NCBI RefSeq assembly: GCF_001005305.1
Contig: NZ_LBMH01000001.1
Location: 124,001 to 188,000, forward strand
Reading direction: 5' to 3'
Source: Kordia zhangzhouensis
Lineage (GTDB): Bacteria > Bacteroidota > Bacteroidia > Flavobacteriales > Flavobacteriaceae
Length of the DNA: 64,000 bases
The notes below the pieces were generated by a model, which worked only from the letters and a program-made list of their open reading frames with translations, was not told the origin of the DNA and did not search any database. Of this stretch, positions 33,588 through 42,877 are shown one piece after another. Numbering within the stretch: position 1 is the first letter of the stretch; every line of letters starts with the position of its first letter. The translations under genes were made by a program, and so were the position numbers.

Positions 33588-34334
33588 TTATTTCTTATTT
33601 ACTTCATCAATATATTTTGCCAAAGCCATAGTCATGGATGGTGTTTCTGGTGTCGGTGCTTGTATATCTACACGCAATCCGGCCTCTGTAGTTGCTTTAA
33701 CTGTTGAATTTCCAAATACAGCGATACGCGTATTATTTTGTTCAAAATCAGGAAAGTTTGTTAATAATGATTTGATTCCTGATGGACTAAAAAACACTAG
33801 AATATCGTAGTACACATCACGTAAATCCGATAAATCACTCACTACCGTCTTGTAAAAAATACCACGTTCCCACTTTACACTCAATGAATCTAGTGTTTCT
33901 GGCACCGCAGGCTTCAAAGCATCTGATGATGGCAACAAGAATGTTTCATCTTTATACTTTTTAATAAGTGGAGACAATTCTTGGAATGTACGTTTACCCA
34001 CATAAATTTTACGCTTTCTGTACACAACGTATTTCTGTAGATAGTAAGCAACAGCTTCTGATTGACAAAAATACTTCATGGTGTCTGGCACTTTGAAGCG
34101 CATCTCTTCAGCGACTCTAAAAAAGTGATCTACAGCATTTCGACTTGTCAAGATAATCGCAGTAAACTTAGATAAATCTATTTTCTGTTGTCTTACATCT
34201 CTAGCACTCACACCTTCAACGTGTATAAACGGCCTAAAATCGATTTTCACCTTTTGCTTATCGATAAGTCGAGAGTACGGCGAGTTCTCAATTTTTGGTT
34301 CTGGTTGAGAAACTAAAATGGTTTTTACCTTCAT
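33588..34334 (-). CDS. hemD: Uroporphyrinogen-III synthase
   Basis: This 248-residue protein catalyses ring closure of hydroxymethylbilane in tetrapyrrole synthesis. HemD sequences vary widely; the support here is the pattern TILVSQPEPKIENSPYSRL, an FTAIILTSRNAVDHFF segment, LVFFSPSGIKSLL-like ILVFFSPSGIKSLL near 180, and IAVFGNSTVKATTEAGL near 205-221. The last three are the family's typical U3S motifs. In Bacteroidota HemD is commonly next to a DUF4271 membrane protein, as it is here 21 bp upstream. Soluble, cytosolic. Confidence 0.85.
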   Translation of the reverse strand: MKVKTILVSQPEPKIENSPYSRLIDKQKVKIDFRPFIHVEGVSARDVRQQKIDLSKFTAIILTSRNAVDHFFRVAEEMRFKVPDTMKYFCQSEAVAYYLQKYVVYRKRKIYVGKRTFQELSPLIKKYKDETFLLPSSDALKPAVPETLDSLSVKWERGIFYKTVVSDLSDLRDVYYDILVFFSPSGIKSLLTNFPDFEQNNTRIAVFGNSTVKATTEAGLRVDIQAPTPETPSMTMALAKYIDEVNKK

Positions 34335-34355
34335 AAACCTGTATTTAATGTTGCG

Positions 34356-35015
34356 TTATTTAATTAAAAATTTATAGATAACTAAATAGGGGGCAATTTC
34401 AAGTGCGCAAAGATACAAAATAAAATAAAACAACTTACTGATTATCAATTTTTGATAATTCTTTAGTAGAAGAAATAATACGATGAGATTATATACGATA
34501 AAAATAAAAAATACTGAGAAAAATACAACTCTTTTTCCTTCAAAACTATACACTAGAAGCAAATTAACAGGAAGCAAGAATAAGCCAAAAAGATTTCTTG
34601 CGTTGATTTTCTGAAAGTTATACGCATCAATATACGATTCGATATCTAAAATTACTGCAATTATTTTTTCAATAATATATTTAATTACTAAGAAAAATAG
34701 AATAAATGAACTAATCTTGATAAATAAAAGAGGCGTATTTACTGTGTAAGGTTTAAAGAAAAGAGCCACTATATAAGTAAATATTGAAAATGAAATGACT
34801 TGTACTAGAAATAATAATGAAGTAAATCCATTAATATTTTTTTCTTGTTTGGCTTGAAGTTGGTGTTGGTATTTATTCGAAAATAGAAATCCTACAAACA
34901 AACCGAGTCGTTTTCTGTAAATAAAGCGTGTAATTACTAGTATGCACAAAATAGTGACAAACAATAATGTGAGCCAATCTTTTGAGATTAATGTCCTTTC
35001 TATAGATGGTAACAT
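34356..35015 (-). CDS. DUF4271 membrane protein
   Basis: This 219-residue protein has about six membrane helices. LFVGFLFSNKYQ near the N-terminus, VINARNLFGLFLLPVNLLLVY-like KINARNLFGLFLLPVNL near the middle, and FILYLCALEIAPYLVIYK at the end match the DUF4271 pattern that accompanies hemD in Bacteroidota. Its function is unknown. It is the first gene of a two-gene operon with hemD. A weak -7-like TAATTTTA lies shortly upstream of the ATG at 35015. Confidence 0.8.
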   Translation of the reverse strand: MLPSIERTLISKDWLTLLFVTILCILVITRFIYRKRLGLFVGFLFSNKYQHQLQAKQEKNINGFTSLLFLVQVISFSIFTYIVALFFKPYTVNTPLLFIKISSFILFFLVIKYIIEKIIAVILDIESYIDAYNFQKINARNLFGLFLLPVNLLLVYSFEGKRVVFFSVFFIFIVYNLIVLFLLLKNYQKLIISKLFYFILYLCALEIAPYLVIYKFLIK

Positions 35016-35100
35016 TTGGTAAAATTAGAAAGTATGTTAAATAATACATAAAAAATTCACACAAAATCTAAGACCTCATTCACAAAAGGCATAATTTGTT

Positions 35101-35108
35101 TACTTTTG
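35101..35108 (+). promoter_or_regulatory. -7 promoter element of the GT2-pyrC-DUF4296 operon
   Basis: TACTTTTG is an exact TAnnTTTG match, 18 bp before the ATG at 35127. Confidence 0.6.
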
Positions 35109-35126
35109 TTTGCCCAATACACGAAG

Positions 35127-35864
35127 ATGTCAGAAGCAATTGTTATCATACCAACGTATAACGAAATTGAAAACATAGAAGCTATTATTGAAGCCGTTTT
35201 TGCTCAAAAAGAGGCTTTTCATGTGTTGATAGTTGATGATAATTCTCCTGATGGAACCGCAAATAAAGTTACTGAGCTTCAGCAAAAATACACAGATCAA
35301 CTTTTTTTAGAGGTACGAAATGCCAAAACTGGCTTAGGAACTGCTTATATTCATGGATTTCGTTGGGCATTGGCACGCCAATATGAATTTATTTTTGAAA
35401 TGGATGCTGATTTTTCACACAATCCTGCAGATTTAGTTCGACTATTAAAAACCTGTAAAGATGAAGGTGCCGATGTTGCTATAGGTTCACGGTATGTAAA
35501 AGGTGTCAATGTAGTCAATTGGCCTATGAATCGTGTACTTATGTCTTATTTTGCATCAAAATATGTTCGTTTTATTACTGGAATTCCTATACATGATACA
35601 ACCGCAGGTTTTATTTGCTATCGCCGAAAAGTATTAGAAACTATTGATCTGGACAATATTCGATTTGTAGGGTATGCTTTTCAGATTGAATTAAAATTCA
35701 AAGCTTGGAAACTAGGATTTAATAGTAAAGAAGTTTCGGTAATTTTTACTGATAGAACCAAAGGCAAATCTAAAATGAACAGCTCTATATTTTCTGAAGC
35801 TGTATTTGGGATTATTAAAATGAAAATTAGAAGTATGTTTACTAAAACCAAACACCATGCATAA
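35127..35864 (+). CDS. Polyprenol-phosphate mannosyltransferase-like GT2 (DPM1 type)
   Basis: The protein has about 245 residues from ATG 35127; a TTG seven codons upstream overlaps the -7 element and is rejected. It has the DPM1 signature: VIIPTYNEIENIEAII, IVDDNSPDGTANKV, FEMDADFSHNPADLVRLL (DxD at about 92-94), and DTTAGFICYRRKVLE plus GYAFQIELKFKAWKLGF. The product would be polyprenyl-phosphate mannose from GDP-mannose, used by membrane mannosyltransferases. It overlaps the start of dihydroorotase by 8 bp, an arrangement conserved in many flavobacteria. Confidence 0.85.
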   Translation: MSEAIVIIPTYNEIENIEAIIEAVFAQKEAFHVLIVDDNSPDGTANKVTELQQKYTDQLFLEVRNAKTGLGTAYIHGFRWALARQYEFIFEMDADFSHNPADLVRLLKTCKDEGADVAIGSRYVKGVNVVNWPMNRVLMSYFASKYVRFITGIPIHDTTAGFICYRRKVLETIDLDNIRFVGYAFQIELKFKAWKLGFNSKEVSVIFTDRTKGKSKMNSSIFSEAVFGIIKMKIRSMFTKTKHHA

Positions 35865-37191
35865 AACACTCCTTAAAAACGCACAAATCGTTAGTGAAAG
35901 TGAAATTCGAACAGCAGATATTCTCATTGAAGGAGAACGTATTGTAAAAATTGACACTAATCTTACTGACATTGTTGATGAAGTGATTGATGCTACTGGG
36001 AAACATGTATTCCCTGGTATCATTGACGATCAAGTGCATTTTAGAGAACCTGGCTTAACGCATAAAGCTACTATTGCTACGGAGTCAAAAGCAGCTATTG
36101 CTGGTGGAATTACTTCTTTTGTGGAAATGCCAAATACAAATCCGCAAACAACAACTTTAGAAAAGCTGCAAGAAAAATTAAATATTGCCAAAGAAACATC
36201 GTTTGCAAATTATTCATTCATGTTTGGTGGAACAAACGATAATTTGGACGAAATTTTAAAAGTTGATCCAACACAAGTAGCTGGATTGAAATTATTTTTG
36301 GGTTCCTCTACAGGAAACATGTTGGTCGATAACGAAGCTGTTTTAGAAAAAATATTTTCTAATACCGATATGGTAATTTCTGTACACTGTGAAGATGAGG
36401 CAACTATCCGAGAAAACCTAGCAAAATACAAAGAGCAATACGGCGATGATATTCCTATCGAGCTCCATCCAATTATTCGAAGTGAAGAAGCTTGCTACTT
36501 ATCATCTTCACGTGCTATTGCTTTGGCAAAAAAAACTGGTGCACGTTTGCATGTATTTCATTTATCGACTGGAAAAGAAACGCATTTATTTGACAATTCG
36601 ATTCCGCTAGAAGAAAAGAAAATTACGTCTGAAGTTTGTATTCATCATTTATGGTTTACCGATGCTGATTATAAAGAAAAAGGTACACATATCAAGTGGA
36701 ATCCTGCAGTAAAAACAGCTAATGATAGAGCCGAACTTTGGAAAGCTTTATTAGATGATCGAATTGATGTTATTGCTACCGATCATGCTCCTCACACCTT
36801 AGAGGAAAAAAGTAATGTATACACTTCGGCACCTTCAGGCGGACCATTAGTTCAACATGCGCTCAATGCAATGATTCAAGCACATAAACAAGGAAAAATT
36901 TCTTTAGAGAAAATTGCTCAAAAAATGTGTCACAATCCCGCTCGTTTATTTCAAGTAAAAGATCGCGGTTTTGTTAAAGAAGGGTATTATGCGGATTTGG
37001 TATTGGTCGATTTAGAAAAATCATATCAAGTTACCAAAGACAATGTTTTGTATAAATGTGGTTGGTCACCATTTGAAGGTACAACGTTTGATTCTGTTAT
37101 TACCCATACATTTGTTAATGGAAACTTAGCCTACAGCAATGGAAAAATTTCAGAGAAACGTCAAGTAAAACAATTAGAATTTAACAGATAA
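35857..37191 (+). CDS. pyrC: Dihydroorotase
   Basis: This 444-residue class I amidohydrolase of pyrimidine synthesis closes carbamoyl-aspartate to dihydroorotate. The metal-binding DDQVHFREPG (family motif DxHxH/R) is near residues 53-62, with GLKLFLGSSTGNM, VHCEDE (His in metal site) and HVFHLST following. IATDHAPHTLEEK near 306-318 carries the catalytic Asp-His. The start ATG lies inside the end of the upstream GT2 gene, and the DUF4296 gene starts immediately after the stop, so all three are one operon. Confidence 0.95.
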   Translation: MHKTLLKNAQIVSESEIRTADILIEGERIVKIDTNLTDIVDEVIDATGKHVFPGIIDDQVHFREPGLTHKATIATESKAAIAGGITSFVEMPNTNPQTTTLEKLQEKLNIAKETSFANYSFMFGGTNDNLDEILKVDPTQVAGLKLFLGSSTGNMLVDNEAVLEKIFSNTDMVISVHCEDEATIRENLAKYKEQYGDDIPIELHPIIRSEEACYLSSSRAIALAKKTGARLHVFHLSTGKETHLFDNSIPLEEKKITSEVCIHHLWFTDADYKEKGTHIKWNPAVKTANDRAELWKALLDDRIDVIATDHAPHTLEEKSNVYTSAPSGGPLVQHALNAMIQAHKQGKISLEKIAQKMCHNPARLFQVKDRGFVKEGYYADLVLVDLEKSYQVTKDNVLYKCGWSPFEGTTFDSVITHTFVNGNLAYSNGKISEKRQVKQLEFNR

Positions 37192-37650
37192 ATGAAAAAG
37201 GTAATTAGTTTATTCATTCTATGTATCACTATTATTTCTTGTAAGGAAGAAGCTGTTCCAAAACCAGACAATTTACTTTCTAAAGAAAAAATGGCTGAGA
37301 TTCTCTACGACATTACATTAATAAATGCTGCTAAAGGTGTAGACAACAAAAAACTAGAAGAAAGTTACATGCACTTAGATGCATACGTATATCAAAAACA
37401 TCAAATAGATAGTTTGCAATTTTTAGTTAGCAATAATTATTATGCCGCTAACCCTTTGATATATGATGAAATTTATGGAATTGTTCAAGCAAAACTTACC
37501 AAAGAACGTAAAGCTATTGGTAAAGAAATTGAGTTAGAACAAAAACGAAGAGATTCTATTCAAGATGCTAAAAAAATAGCTCGTAAAGAGAGAAACAATG
37601 ATTCCATAACAGAAAAGAAGCCTAAATTTAAACAAGCGAAAAAACAGTAG
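37192..37650 (+). CDS. DUF4296 lipoprotein
   Basis: This 152-residue protein has a lipobox-like IISC (C17) after a short signal. The DUF4296 pattern is LLSKEKMAEILYDITLINAAKG, then YVYQKHQIDSLQFLVSNNYYA, then a highly charged Lys/Glu-rich tail (about 100-152) predicted to be helical or disordered. Function is unknown. It starts immediately after the dihydroorotase stop (TAAATG), an arrangement typical of flavobacteria. It probably sits in the periplasm or at the outer membrane. Confidence 0.8.
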   Translation: MKKVISLFILCITIISCKEEAVPKPDNLLSKEKMAEILYDITLINAAKGVDNKKLEESYMHLDAYVYQKHQIDSLQFLVSNNYYAANPLIYDEIYGIVQAKLTKERKAIGKEIELEQKRRDSIQDAKKIARKERNNDSITEKKPKFKQAKKQ

Positions 37651-37708
37651 TTTGTTTATATGTTAAAACCCTTTTTATAGAATTTTACAATCTCGAATAA
37701 ACACTTTT

Positions 37709-38722
37709 TCAATGTTCTTTTCTATAGCGCTTACTCACACGTTCAATTGTTTCTTCCAAAGGCGTAAATGAAAAGTGTAATGCTTGTTGAAGTTTACTAC
37801 TGTCATATACTGTTTTTGATTGAATAGATTTTGCTGTCAGTCGTGTCAATCGGCGGCGTTTTCCTGTAAATAGTTGTCGCCACCAATCCAATCGCCACGC
37901 CATTCCCAAAAGAAAAGCACCAGCCTCTTTTTGTGGTGGTTTTACTCCTAATGTTTTTGCAGTGATTTTACTAAACTTTTCTAGCGTCCAATTCTCTCCC
38001 ACAAGTACAAAACGTTCATTTGTAATATCGCTTTCCATCAATTGAATCATTGCAGAAACGACGTCCTGCACATCTACATATGCTAAAATTCCTTGTGTAT
38101 AATAGTCAAGTCCCTTATCAATTTTTCGAAACAACGAGCCGCTTCCGCCACCACGCCAAAATCCTGCACCCAAAATAATTCCAGGATTCACAATCACAAC
38201 ATCCAATCCTTCTTGCGAACCGCGCCATACTTCCATTTCTGAACCATATTTAGAGATGGCATACACATTATTATCTGCTTCTGGATTCCAATGAGTTTCT
38301 TCTGTAATTGGAATCGTCACGTCTTCATTTTCACCAATTGCTGCTATTGAACTTACAAAACAAAGTTTTTGAACACCACGAGCAATACATAAATTAACAA
38401 TATTCGCAGTGCCTTCAATATTCGTTTTGCGGAGTGCATCAAAGTCTTTCGGGTCAAAAGAAATCATTGCAGCTACATGATATACTTGCGTCACTTCAGG
38501 AAAGACAGCTTCTAATGAAGGAATATCAATTACATCAGCTTCGTGCCAATCAATCTTCTCAAAAAACGTAGACACCTCATCAAAATAATACCCAAACACT
38601 TTTTCAACCGTTTTGAGCTTGTCTTTGGTTCTGTAAATTGCCTTAATCTGTGATTCGGTCTTTGCTAAATACGCCAAAAGATGCGCACCAACCAAACCTG
38701 TTCCGCCTGTTACTAATATCAT
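37709..38722 (-). CDS. NAD-dependent epimerase/dehydratase (extended SDR)
   Basis: The protein has about 337 residues from ATG 38722; a longer reading to 38800 would overlap tyrS and add residues before the Rossmann fold. The N-terminus MILVTGGTGLVGAHLLAYL is the NAD-binding glycine motif. VYHVAAMISFD and SSIAAIG follow, then the catalytic YAISKYG (YxxxK). NPGIILG near 180 is typical of atypical/extended SDRs such as dihydroflavonol reductase-like enzymes. Substrate unknown; cytosolic. It is divergent from tyrS. Confidence 0.85.
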   Translation of the reverse strand: MILVTGGTGLVGAHLLAYLAKTESQIKAIYRTKDKLKTVEKVFGYYFDEVSTFFEKIDWHEADVIDIPSLEAVFPEVTQVYHVAAMISFDPKDFDALRKTNIEGTANIVNLCIARGVQKLCFVSSIAAIGENEDVTIPITEETHWNPEADNNVYAISKYGSEMEVWRGSQEGLDVVIVNPGIILGAGFWRGGGSGSLFRKIDKGLDYYTQGILAYVDVQDVVSAMIQLMESDITNERFVLVGENWTLEKFSKITAKTLGVKPPQKEAGAFLLGMAWRLDWWRQLFTGKRRRLTRLTAKSIQSKTVYDSSKLQQALHFSFTPLEETIERVSKRYRKEH

Positions 38723-38756
38723 GCTACTAAAATAACTTTTTTTCTTTTCACTTTTA

Positions 38757-38764
38757 TATCTTTG
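38757..38764 (+). promoter_or_regulatory. -7 promoter element of tyrS
   Basis: TATCTTTG is an exact TAnnTTTG match, 25 bp before the ATG at 38790. Confidence 0.65.
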
Positions 38765-38789
38765 CGAAGCTTTAAAAAATACAGTACAA

Positions 38790-40088
38790 ATGAATAGCAA
38801 TTTAGTAGAAGAATTACGTTGGAGAGGAATGATTCATGACATCATGCCTGGAACAGAAGAGCAATTGAATAAAGAGATGACAACTGCGTATATTGGATTT
38901 GACCCAACCTCTGATTCCTTGCATATTGGAAGCTTAGTTCCTATTATTTTGCTAATGCATTTACACAAAGCTGGCCACAAACCTATTGCTCTGGTCGGTG
39001 GTGCTACTGGAATGATTGGAGATCCTTCAGGAAAGTCTGACGAACGCAATTTATTGACTGAAGATATTTTACAAAAAAATGTAGCTGGAATCAAACGTGT
39101 GTTGTCACGCTTTTTAGATTTTGGAGGAACAGAAGAAAATGCGCCAATTTTGGTAAATAACTATGATTGGATGAAAGATTTTTCTTTTATCAATTTTGCG
39201 CGAGATGTAGGAAAACGCATTACAGTAAATTATATGATGGCAAAAGATTCTGTAAAAAAACGCTTGAGCGATACTGGAAACGGAATGTCTTTTACTGAGT
39301 TTACGTACCAACTGATTCAAGGATACGATTTTTACCATTTGCACAAAGAACACAATTGTTTGTTACAAATGGGCGGCTCTGATCAGTGGGGAAATATCAC
39401 GACAGGAACCGAATTGGTACGTCGTATGAATGATGAAGGTGCAAAAGCGTACGCCATGACCTGTCCATTAATCACCAAAGCAGATGGTTCCAAGTTTGGA
39501 AAAACCGCTGGCGGAAATATCTGGCTGGACGCAGATAAAACTTCGGTATATAAGTTCTACCAATTTTGGATCAATACAAGTGATGAAGATGCGGAAAAAT
39601 ATATTAAAATCTTTACGTTTTTAGACAAAAACCACATTGATGAATTAATCTCAGAGCATAAAGAAGATGAAGGAAGAAACATATTACAAAAACGACTTGC
39701 TGAAGAAGTAACATTATTAGTGCATGGAGAAGAAGCTTTAGAAAATGCCATTAAAGCGTCAAAAATTCTTTTTGGTAAAACGACTTCAGAAGATTTAAAA
39801 CGTTTGGATACACAAACTTTACTAGACGTTTTTGAAGGTGTTCCACAAGCAGAAATTGACCGTGCTGATATTGAAGAAGGTTTAGATATGATTGCAGCAT
39901 TGGCTGCCAAAACAAACTTTTTGGCTTCCAACGGAGAAGCGCGAAGAGCGTTGAAGCAAAATTCAATTTCAGTAAATAAAACTAAGGTAAAAGAAGATTA
40001 TACAATAACTACAGACGACTTGATTGATAATAAATTTATAACTATTCAACACGGTAAAAAGAATCAATTCTTACTGATTGTGAAGTAA
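38790..40088 (+). CDS. tyrS: Tyrosyl-tRNA synthetase
   Basis: This 432-residue class I aminoacyl-tRNA synthetase charges tRNA-Tyr. The HIGH-equivalent motif is HIGSL within [17 protein letters not shown] (about 32-48). The tyrosine-binding [15 protein letters not shown] and [12 protein letters not shown] are near 180-215, and the KMSKS-equivalent is KFGKT within [13 protein letters not shown] (about 231-243). A C-terminal S4-type RNA-binding domain ([20 protein letters not shown]) completes it. The form is the bacterial TyrRS with the KFGKS/T variant. No T-box or other leader is apparent. Confidence 0.97.
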   Translation: MNSNLVEELRWRGMIHDIMPGTEEQLNKEMTTAYIGFDPTSDSLHIGSLVPIILLMHLHKAGHKPIALVGGATGMIGDPSGKSDERNLLTEDILQKNVAGIKRVLSRFLDFGGTEENAPILVNNYDWMKDFSFINFARDVGKRITVNYMMAKDSVKKRLSDTGNGMSFTEFTYQLIQGYDFYHLHKEHNCLLQMGGSDQWGNITTGTELVRRMNDEGAKAYAMTCPLITKADGSKFGKTAGGNIWLDADKTSVYKFYQFWINTSDEDAEKYIKIFTFLDKNHIDELISEHKEDEGRNILQKRLAEEVTLLVHGEEALENAIKASKILFGKTTSEDLKRLDTQTLLDVFEGVPQAEIDRADIEEGLDMIAALAAKTNFLASNGEARRALKQNSISVNKTKVKEDYTITTDDLIDNKFITIQHGKKNQFLLIVK

Positions 40089-40107
40089 GTTCTGTGAAAT
40101 TTTAGGT

Positions 40108-40133
40108 TTTACGAAGTCTTAAGACTTCGTAAA
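40108..40133 (+). terminator. Perfect 26-bp palindrome after tyrS, possible terminator
   Basis: Bases 40108-40120 are the exact reverse complement of 40121-40133 (half-site TTTACGAAGTCTT). It starts 20 bp after the tyrS stop. The hairpin would have a very small loop and no T-run follows, so it is an unusual terminator. A protein-binding palindrome or repeat remnant is also possible. Confidence 0.45.
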
Positions 40134-40153
40134 GCTTGCATTTTAAACAAAGA

Positions 40154-40184
40154 ACGGGATTGCTTCGTCGCTCCGCTTCTCGCA
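40154..40184. repeat. Dispersed-repeat-like remnant
   Basis: The stretch reads ACGGGATTGCTTCGTCGCTC followed by CGCTTCTCGCA. This is markedly GC-richer than its surroundings and resembles intergenic repeats I recall in other Bacteroidota (ATTGCTTCG...TCTCGCAATG). Only one copy is in the window, so it is called by resemblance. Confidence 0.35.
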
Positions 40185-40224
40185 CATATTATAGAATACA
40201 TTTTCAAATCATCAAATTAAAAAA

Positions 40225-41523
40225 CTACGCTTCTACATTCGGCAATCGGTAGCTTTGGTACGCACCTAGCAAACCGAAAAGTGATAGCACTAAAATAACT
40301 CCTTCAATAGAGATTAAAGAGACTAATGCGCTTAATCCACCCGTAACGAGTAGAATTAATCCAATCACTGTATTACTCACCGAGACATAATTGGTTCGAT
40401 TGTTTCCTGTTGCCATATCAACGATATAGGTTTTTCGACCTAAACGAACACCTTCGTGTGCCATTCCTAAAACAAAAAAGGCAATAGGATACAACCAATT
40501 AGCATTTCTAAGAGTGTTTTCAAGTGAAACAATTCCATAGATGATAATTCCTAACGCAGAAGCAATTAATACAGCGACAGCCATCACGTCTTTACTTGAC
40601 CGGTCTGACCATTTTCCCCAAATTGGCGAACTGATAATAGAGGCAATACCTTTAGAAATGATAAATAATCCAAGTAGATAACTTTCTTTTCCTACATATT
40701 TTTGTGCCAATAATATATAATAGGGCGCAGTTAATGCCGAACATAGTAGTAAAGAACGTGCAATGACAAAGTTTCTGAATTGTGTATCTGTTTTTAGCAG
40801 ACTGAGTTTTGATAGTATGCTTTCATTTTTGGGATTTTCTTCCGTAGTTTTTCCAGGAAATTCTTTAATTCTCGCGTAGACCAATGCAGCAATCAACCAC
40901 ATCACAGCAGCAAAAAAAATCAAAGAACTATAAAATGTTATATCAGCAGCATCTTTCGAAGTATATAAAATGTATAACCCAACTGCCAACACTAACACGC
41001 CTGAAACAGAAACCGTATACCCTTTTAAACGACCGCGACGTGTTTTGGGAATGGTTTTTCCTGTGACATCTTTTGACGAAAGTGATGATAAACTTCTTGA
41101 GATACTAAATATAATCACAGCTACAATAATAAGCCAACCTGCAGCAACTCCTTCAAAGTACAGAGCAATAAGCCCAATTGAAGCGATGGCTACAAATTGC
41201 AATACAGCTCCGAAAACCCAAATCCATTTTCGAATGGCCTTTTTGCTTACGTAATTTGACAATACCACTTGTGGCACCATTGATCCAGATTCTCTTATGG
41301 GAACCACTAAACTTATCAAATAAACAGGTGCACTCACATAGCTCATAAGCCAAGTTAGTATTGTTTTAGGGTTACTCATAGTATCCCCAAGCTTAATTAA
41401 GACACTACTTACAAGAATTAGAAAGTAATTTTTAGGAACATGTTCGCATGCTTCGTCTGTAATATCGGTACAAACTCGTTCTCCTTTTTCATTATTTACA
41501 TAGCGATATACCTTTTTTAGCAT
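40225..41523 (-). CDS. MFS transporter
   Basis: This 432-residue protein has about 11-12 membrane helices. The N-terminal cytosolic segment is KVYRYVNNEKGERVCTDITDEACEHVPKNYF in character: a short charged, Cys-containing extension of about 35 residues before the first helix. The central loop KEFPGKTTEENPKNESILSKL separates the halves. GKWSDRSSKDVMAVAVLI resembles the MFS motif A of the second half (GxxSDRxxxK). The substrate cannot be assigned. It is a single gene with a long 5' region of about 230 bp that contains the terminator of the LuxE-like gene. Confidence 0.8.
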   Translation of the reverse strand: MLKKVYRYVNNEKGERVCTDITDEACEHVPKNYFLILVSSVLIKLGDTMSNPKTILTWLMSYVSAPVYLISLVVPIRESGSMVPQVVLSNYVSKKAIRKWIWVFGAVLQFVAIASIGLIALYFEGVAAGWLIIVAVIIFSISRSLSSLSSKDVTGKTIPKTRRGRLKGYTVSVSGVLVLAVGLYILYTSKDAADITFYSSLIFFAAVMWLIAALVYARIKEFPGKTTEENPKNESILSKLSLLKTDTQFRNFVIARSLLLCSALTAPYYILLAQKYVGKESYLLGLFIISKGIASIISSPIWGKWSDRSSKDVMAVAVLIASALGIIIYGIVSLENTLRNANWLYPIAFFVLGMAHEGVRLGRKTYIVDMATGNNRTNYVSVSNTVIGLILLVTGGLSALVSLISIEGVILVLSLFGLLGAYQSYRLPNVEA

Positions 41524-41629
41524 AAAGTTTGAGTCGCTTTTTTAGGGTTAGAGAGTAAAATTAACTTTGTTTAAAGATACGGTTTTAATACTGGTTAGCT
41601 TTCAATTTTTCTAAACCGATAAAAAATAA

Positions 41630-41664
41630 CGCAACACTGCGTAAAGTAGGAATACAATGTTGCG
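41630..41664 (-). terminator. Putative Rho-independent terminator of the LuxE-like gene
   Basis: Arms CGCAACA (41630-41636) and TGTTGCG (41658-41664) form a stem with a 21-nt loop. On the minus strand the sequence continues TTATTTTTTATC. It is about 90 bp after the stop at 41756. Confidence 0.5.
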
Positions 41665-41755
41665 CTTTTTAACTATTAAATAACTAAACTATTTAAGATG
41701 TGAATCTTATATACTTAAGTTCGAAAAAATATTTAAAACTTTCATAATGAAAGCG

Positions 41756-42733
41756 TTAAAAAATCATTAAATTACAACCACGTATATCTGAATGATCAAA
41801 ACGCCCAATAACCTCAAAAGTATTGTCCTCATACACTTTACCTAAATCTTGAGTTGCAATGAATGCACATGAATTGATATTTGCCAAGTCAATTATATTT
41901 ATTCCTCCCGACTTTCCATATGGTTGAATTGTGAGTGCATCTTCTGTATCACGTGTTAGGATTTTCATCCACGGAGGCGATTTGAATATTCCTTTTCCAT
42001 TGGAATACCCTTGCGATAATAATTCGGTCATTCCGTATTCAGAATGAACTTCATTTACTCCAAAACCTTTACGAAGTTGCTGGTGTAGTTCTGCTCTAAT
42101 TATTTCTTTACGACGACCTTTCATACCACCTGTTTCCATGATGATCGTATTTTTCAATTGAAACTGAGTGGTTTCCACTAAATCCAATAATGCAAACGAA
42201 ACTCCTATCAATAATACTTTTTTCCCTTCGTTATCTAACCGAATTAATTTTTTAGTAAGTTCTTCTATATTGTCCAAATAGAAACCACTCTCAACACTTT
42301 TGCTTCGTTTTATTAAATCATTCACCATGTAGACTAAAGAAGATCCTTTTCGCTCTAAATAGTTGGGTAAAAGCGCTAAAACAACATACTGTTCAATAGC
42401 TCCGTAAAAATATTCAAATCCTTTTTGGAAACTTTTTTCATATAGAGAAATATCAGTTACCAAATGCTTGCTCGTATTATTTCCGGTAGTTCCAGAACTT
42501 GTAAATACTTCTTGGATGTTTTTTTGATTGGAAACAATTTTGTGAGACTTGAAAAATTGGATTGGCAGGAAGGGAATTTCTTCGATTTTCTTTACATCGC
42601 TAGGATGTACATACAACAAATCACAAAATGAACGGTAGGTACGGTTATTTTCAAATTGATGGCGAAATATATGAAAAGCATGCTTTTCAAAAGTAGCATC
42701 ATTCGAGATGTTGAAAATAGTATTTGATTCCAT
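41756..42733 (-). CDS. LuxE/acyl-protein synthetase-like protein
   Basis: This 325-residue protein belongs to the LuxE-type branch of the adenylate-forming superfamily. It has FTSSGTTGNNTSKH near 88-101 (nucleotide-binding P-loop-like motif), LLIGVSFALLDLVE, and METGGMKGRRKEIIR with NEVHSEYGMTELLSQGYS near 219-236. In luminous bacteria LuxE activates fatty acids with ATP for reduction by LuxC. Here no luxC, luxD or luxAB lies beside it. Homologs occur as free-standing genes in Bacteroidota. The likely activity is acyl or aryl carboxylate activation; the substrate is unknown. Confidence 0.8.
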   Translation of the reverse strand: MESNTIFNISNDATFEKHAFHIFRHQFENNRTYRSFCDLLYVHPSDVKKIEEIPFLPIQFFKSHKIVSNQKNIQEVFTSSGTTGNNTSKHLVTDISLYEKSFQKGFEYFYGAIEQYVVLALLPNYLERKGSSLVYMVNDLIKRSKSVESGFYLDNIEELTKKLIRLDNEGKKVLLIGVSFALLDLVETTQFQLKNTIIMETGGMKGRRKEIIRAELHQQLRKGFGVNEVHSEYGMTELLSQGYSNGKGIFKSPPWMKILTRDTEDALTIQPYGKSGGINIIDLANINSCAFIATQDLGKVYEDNTFEVIGRFDHSDIRGCNLMIF

Positions 42734-42752
42734 GAGCGTATGAGCTTGACCG

Positions 42753-42760
42753 CAAAAATA
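42753..42760 (-). promoter_or_regulatory. -7 promoter element of the LuxE-like gene
   Basis: TATTTTTG on the minus strand is an exact TAnnTTTG match, 19 bp before the ATG at 42733. Confidence 0.6.
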
Positions 42761-42824
42761 CTCAAAAATAACAGGAATATTAAGTTCTTTATTTCTCTTC
42801 TTTTGTAGGTTGTATTAAAAAGAA

Positions 42825-42851
42825 AAGCATCTTGAATATCAAGATGCTTTC
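42825..42851 (-). terminator. Rho-independent terminator of the T9SS protein gene
   Basis: A 12-bp perfect stem (42825-42836 with 42840-42851, core AAAGCATCTTGA) has a 3-nt loop. On the minus strand it is followed by a TTCTTTTT run. It lies 26 bp after the stop at 42878. Confidence 0.85.
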
Positions 42852-42877
42852 TGTATGAAATATTGTTTGTAATAGAA

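Noticed and set aside
38723-38800. Extension of the epimerase toward and into tyrS
   Set aside because: The Rossmann motif begins at the ATG at 38722, and the extension would overlap the tyrS start codon and its -7 element.
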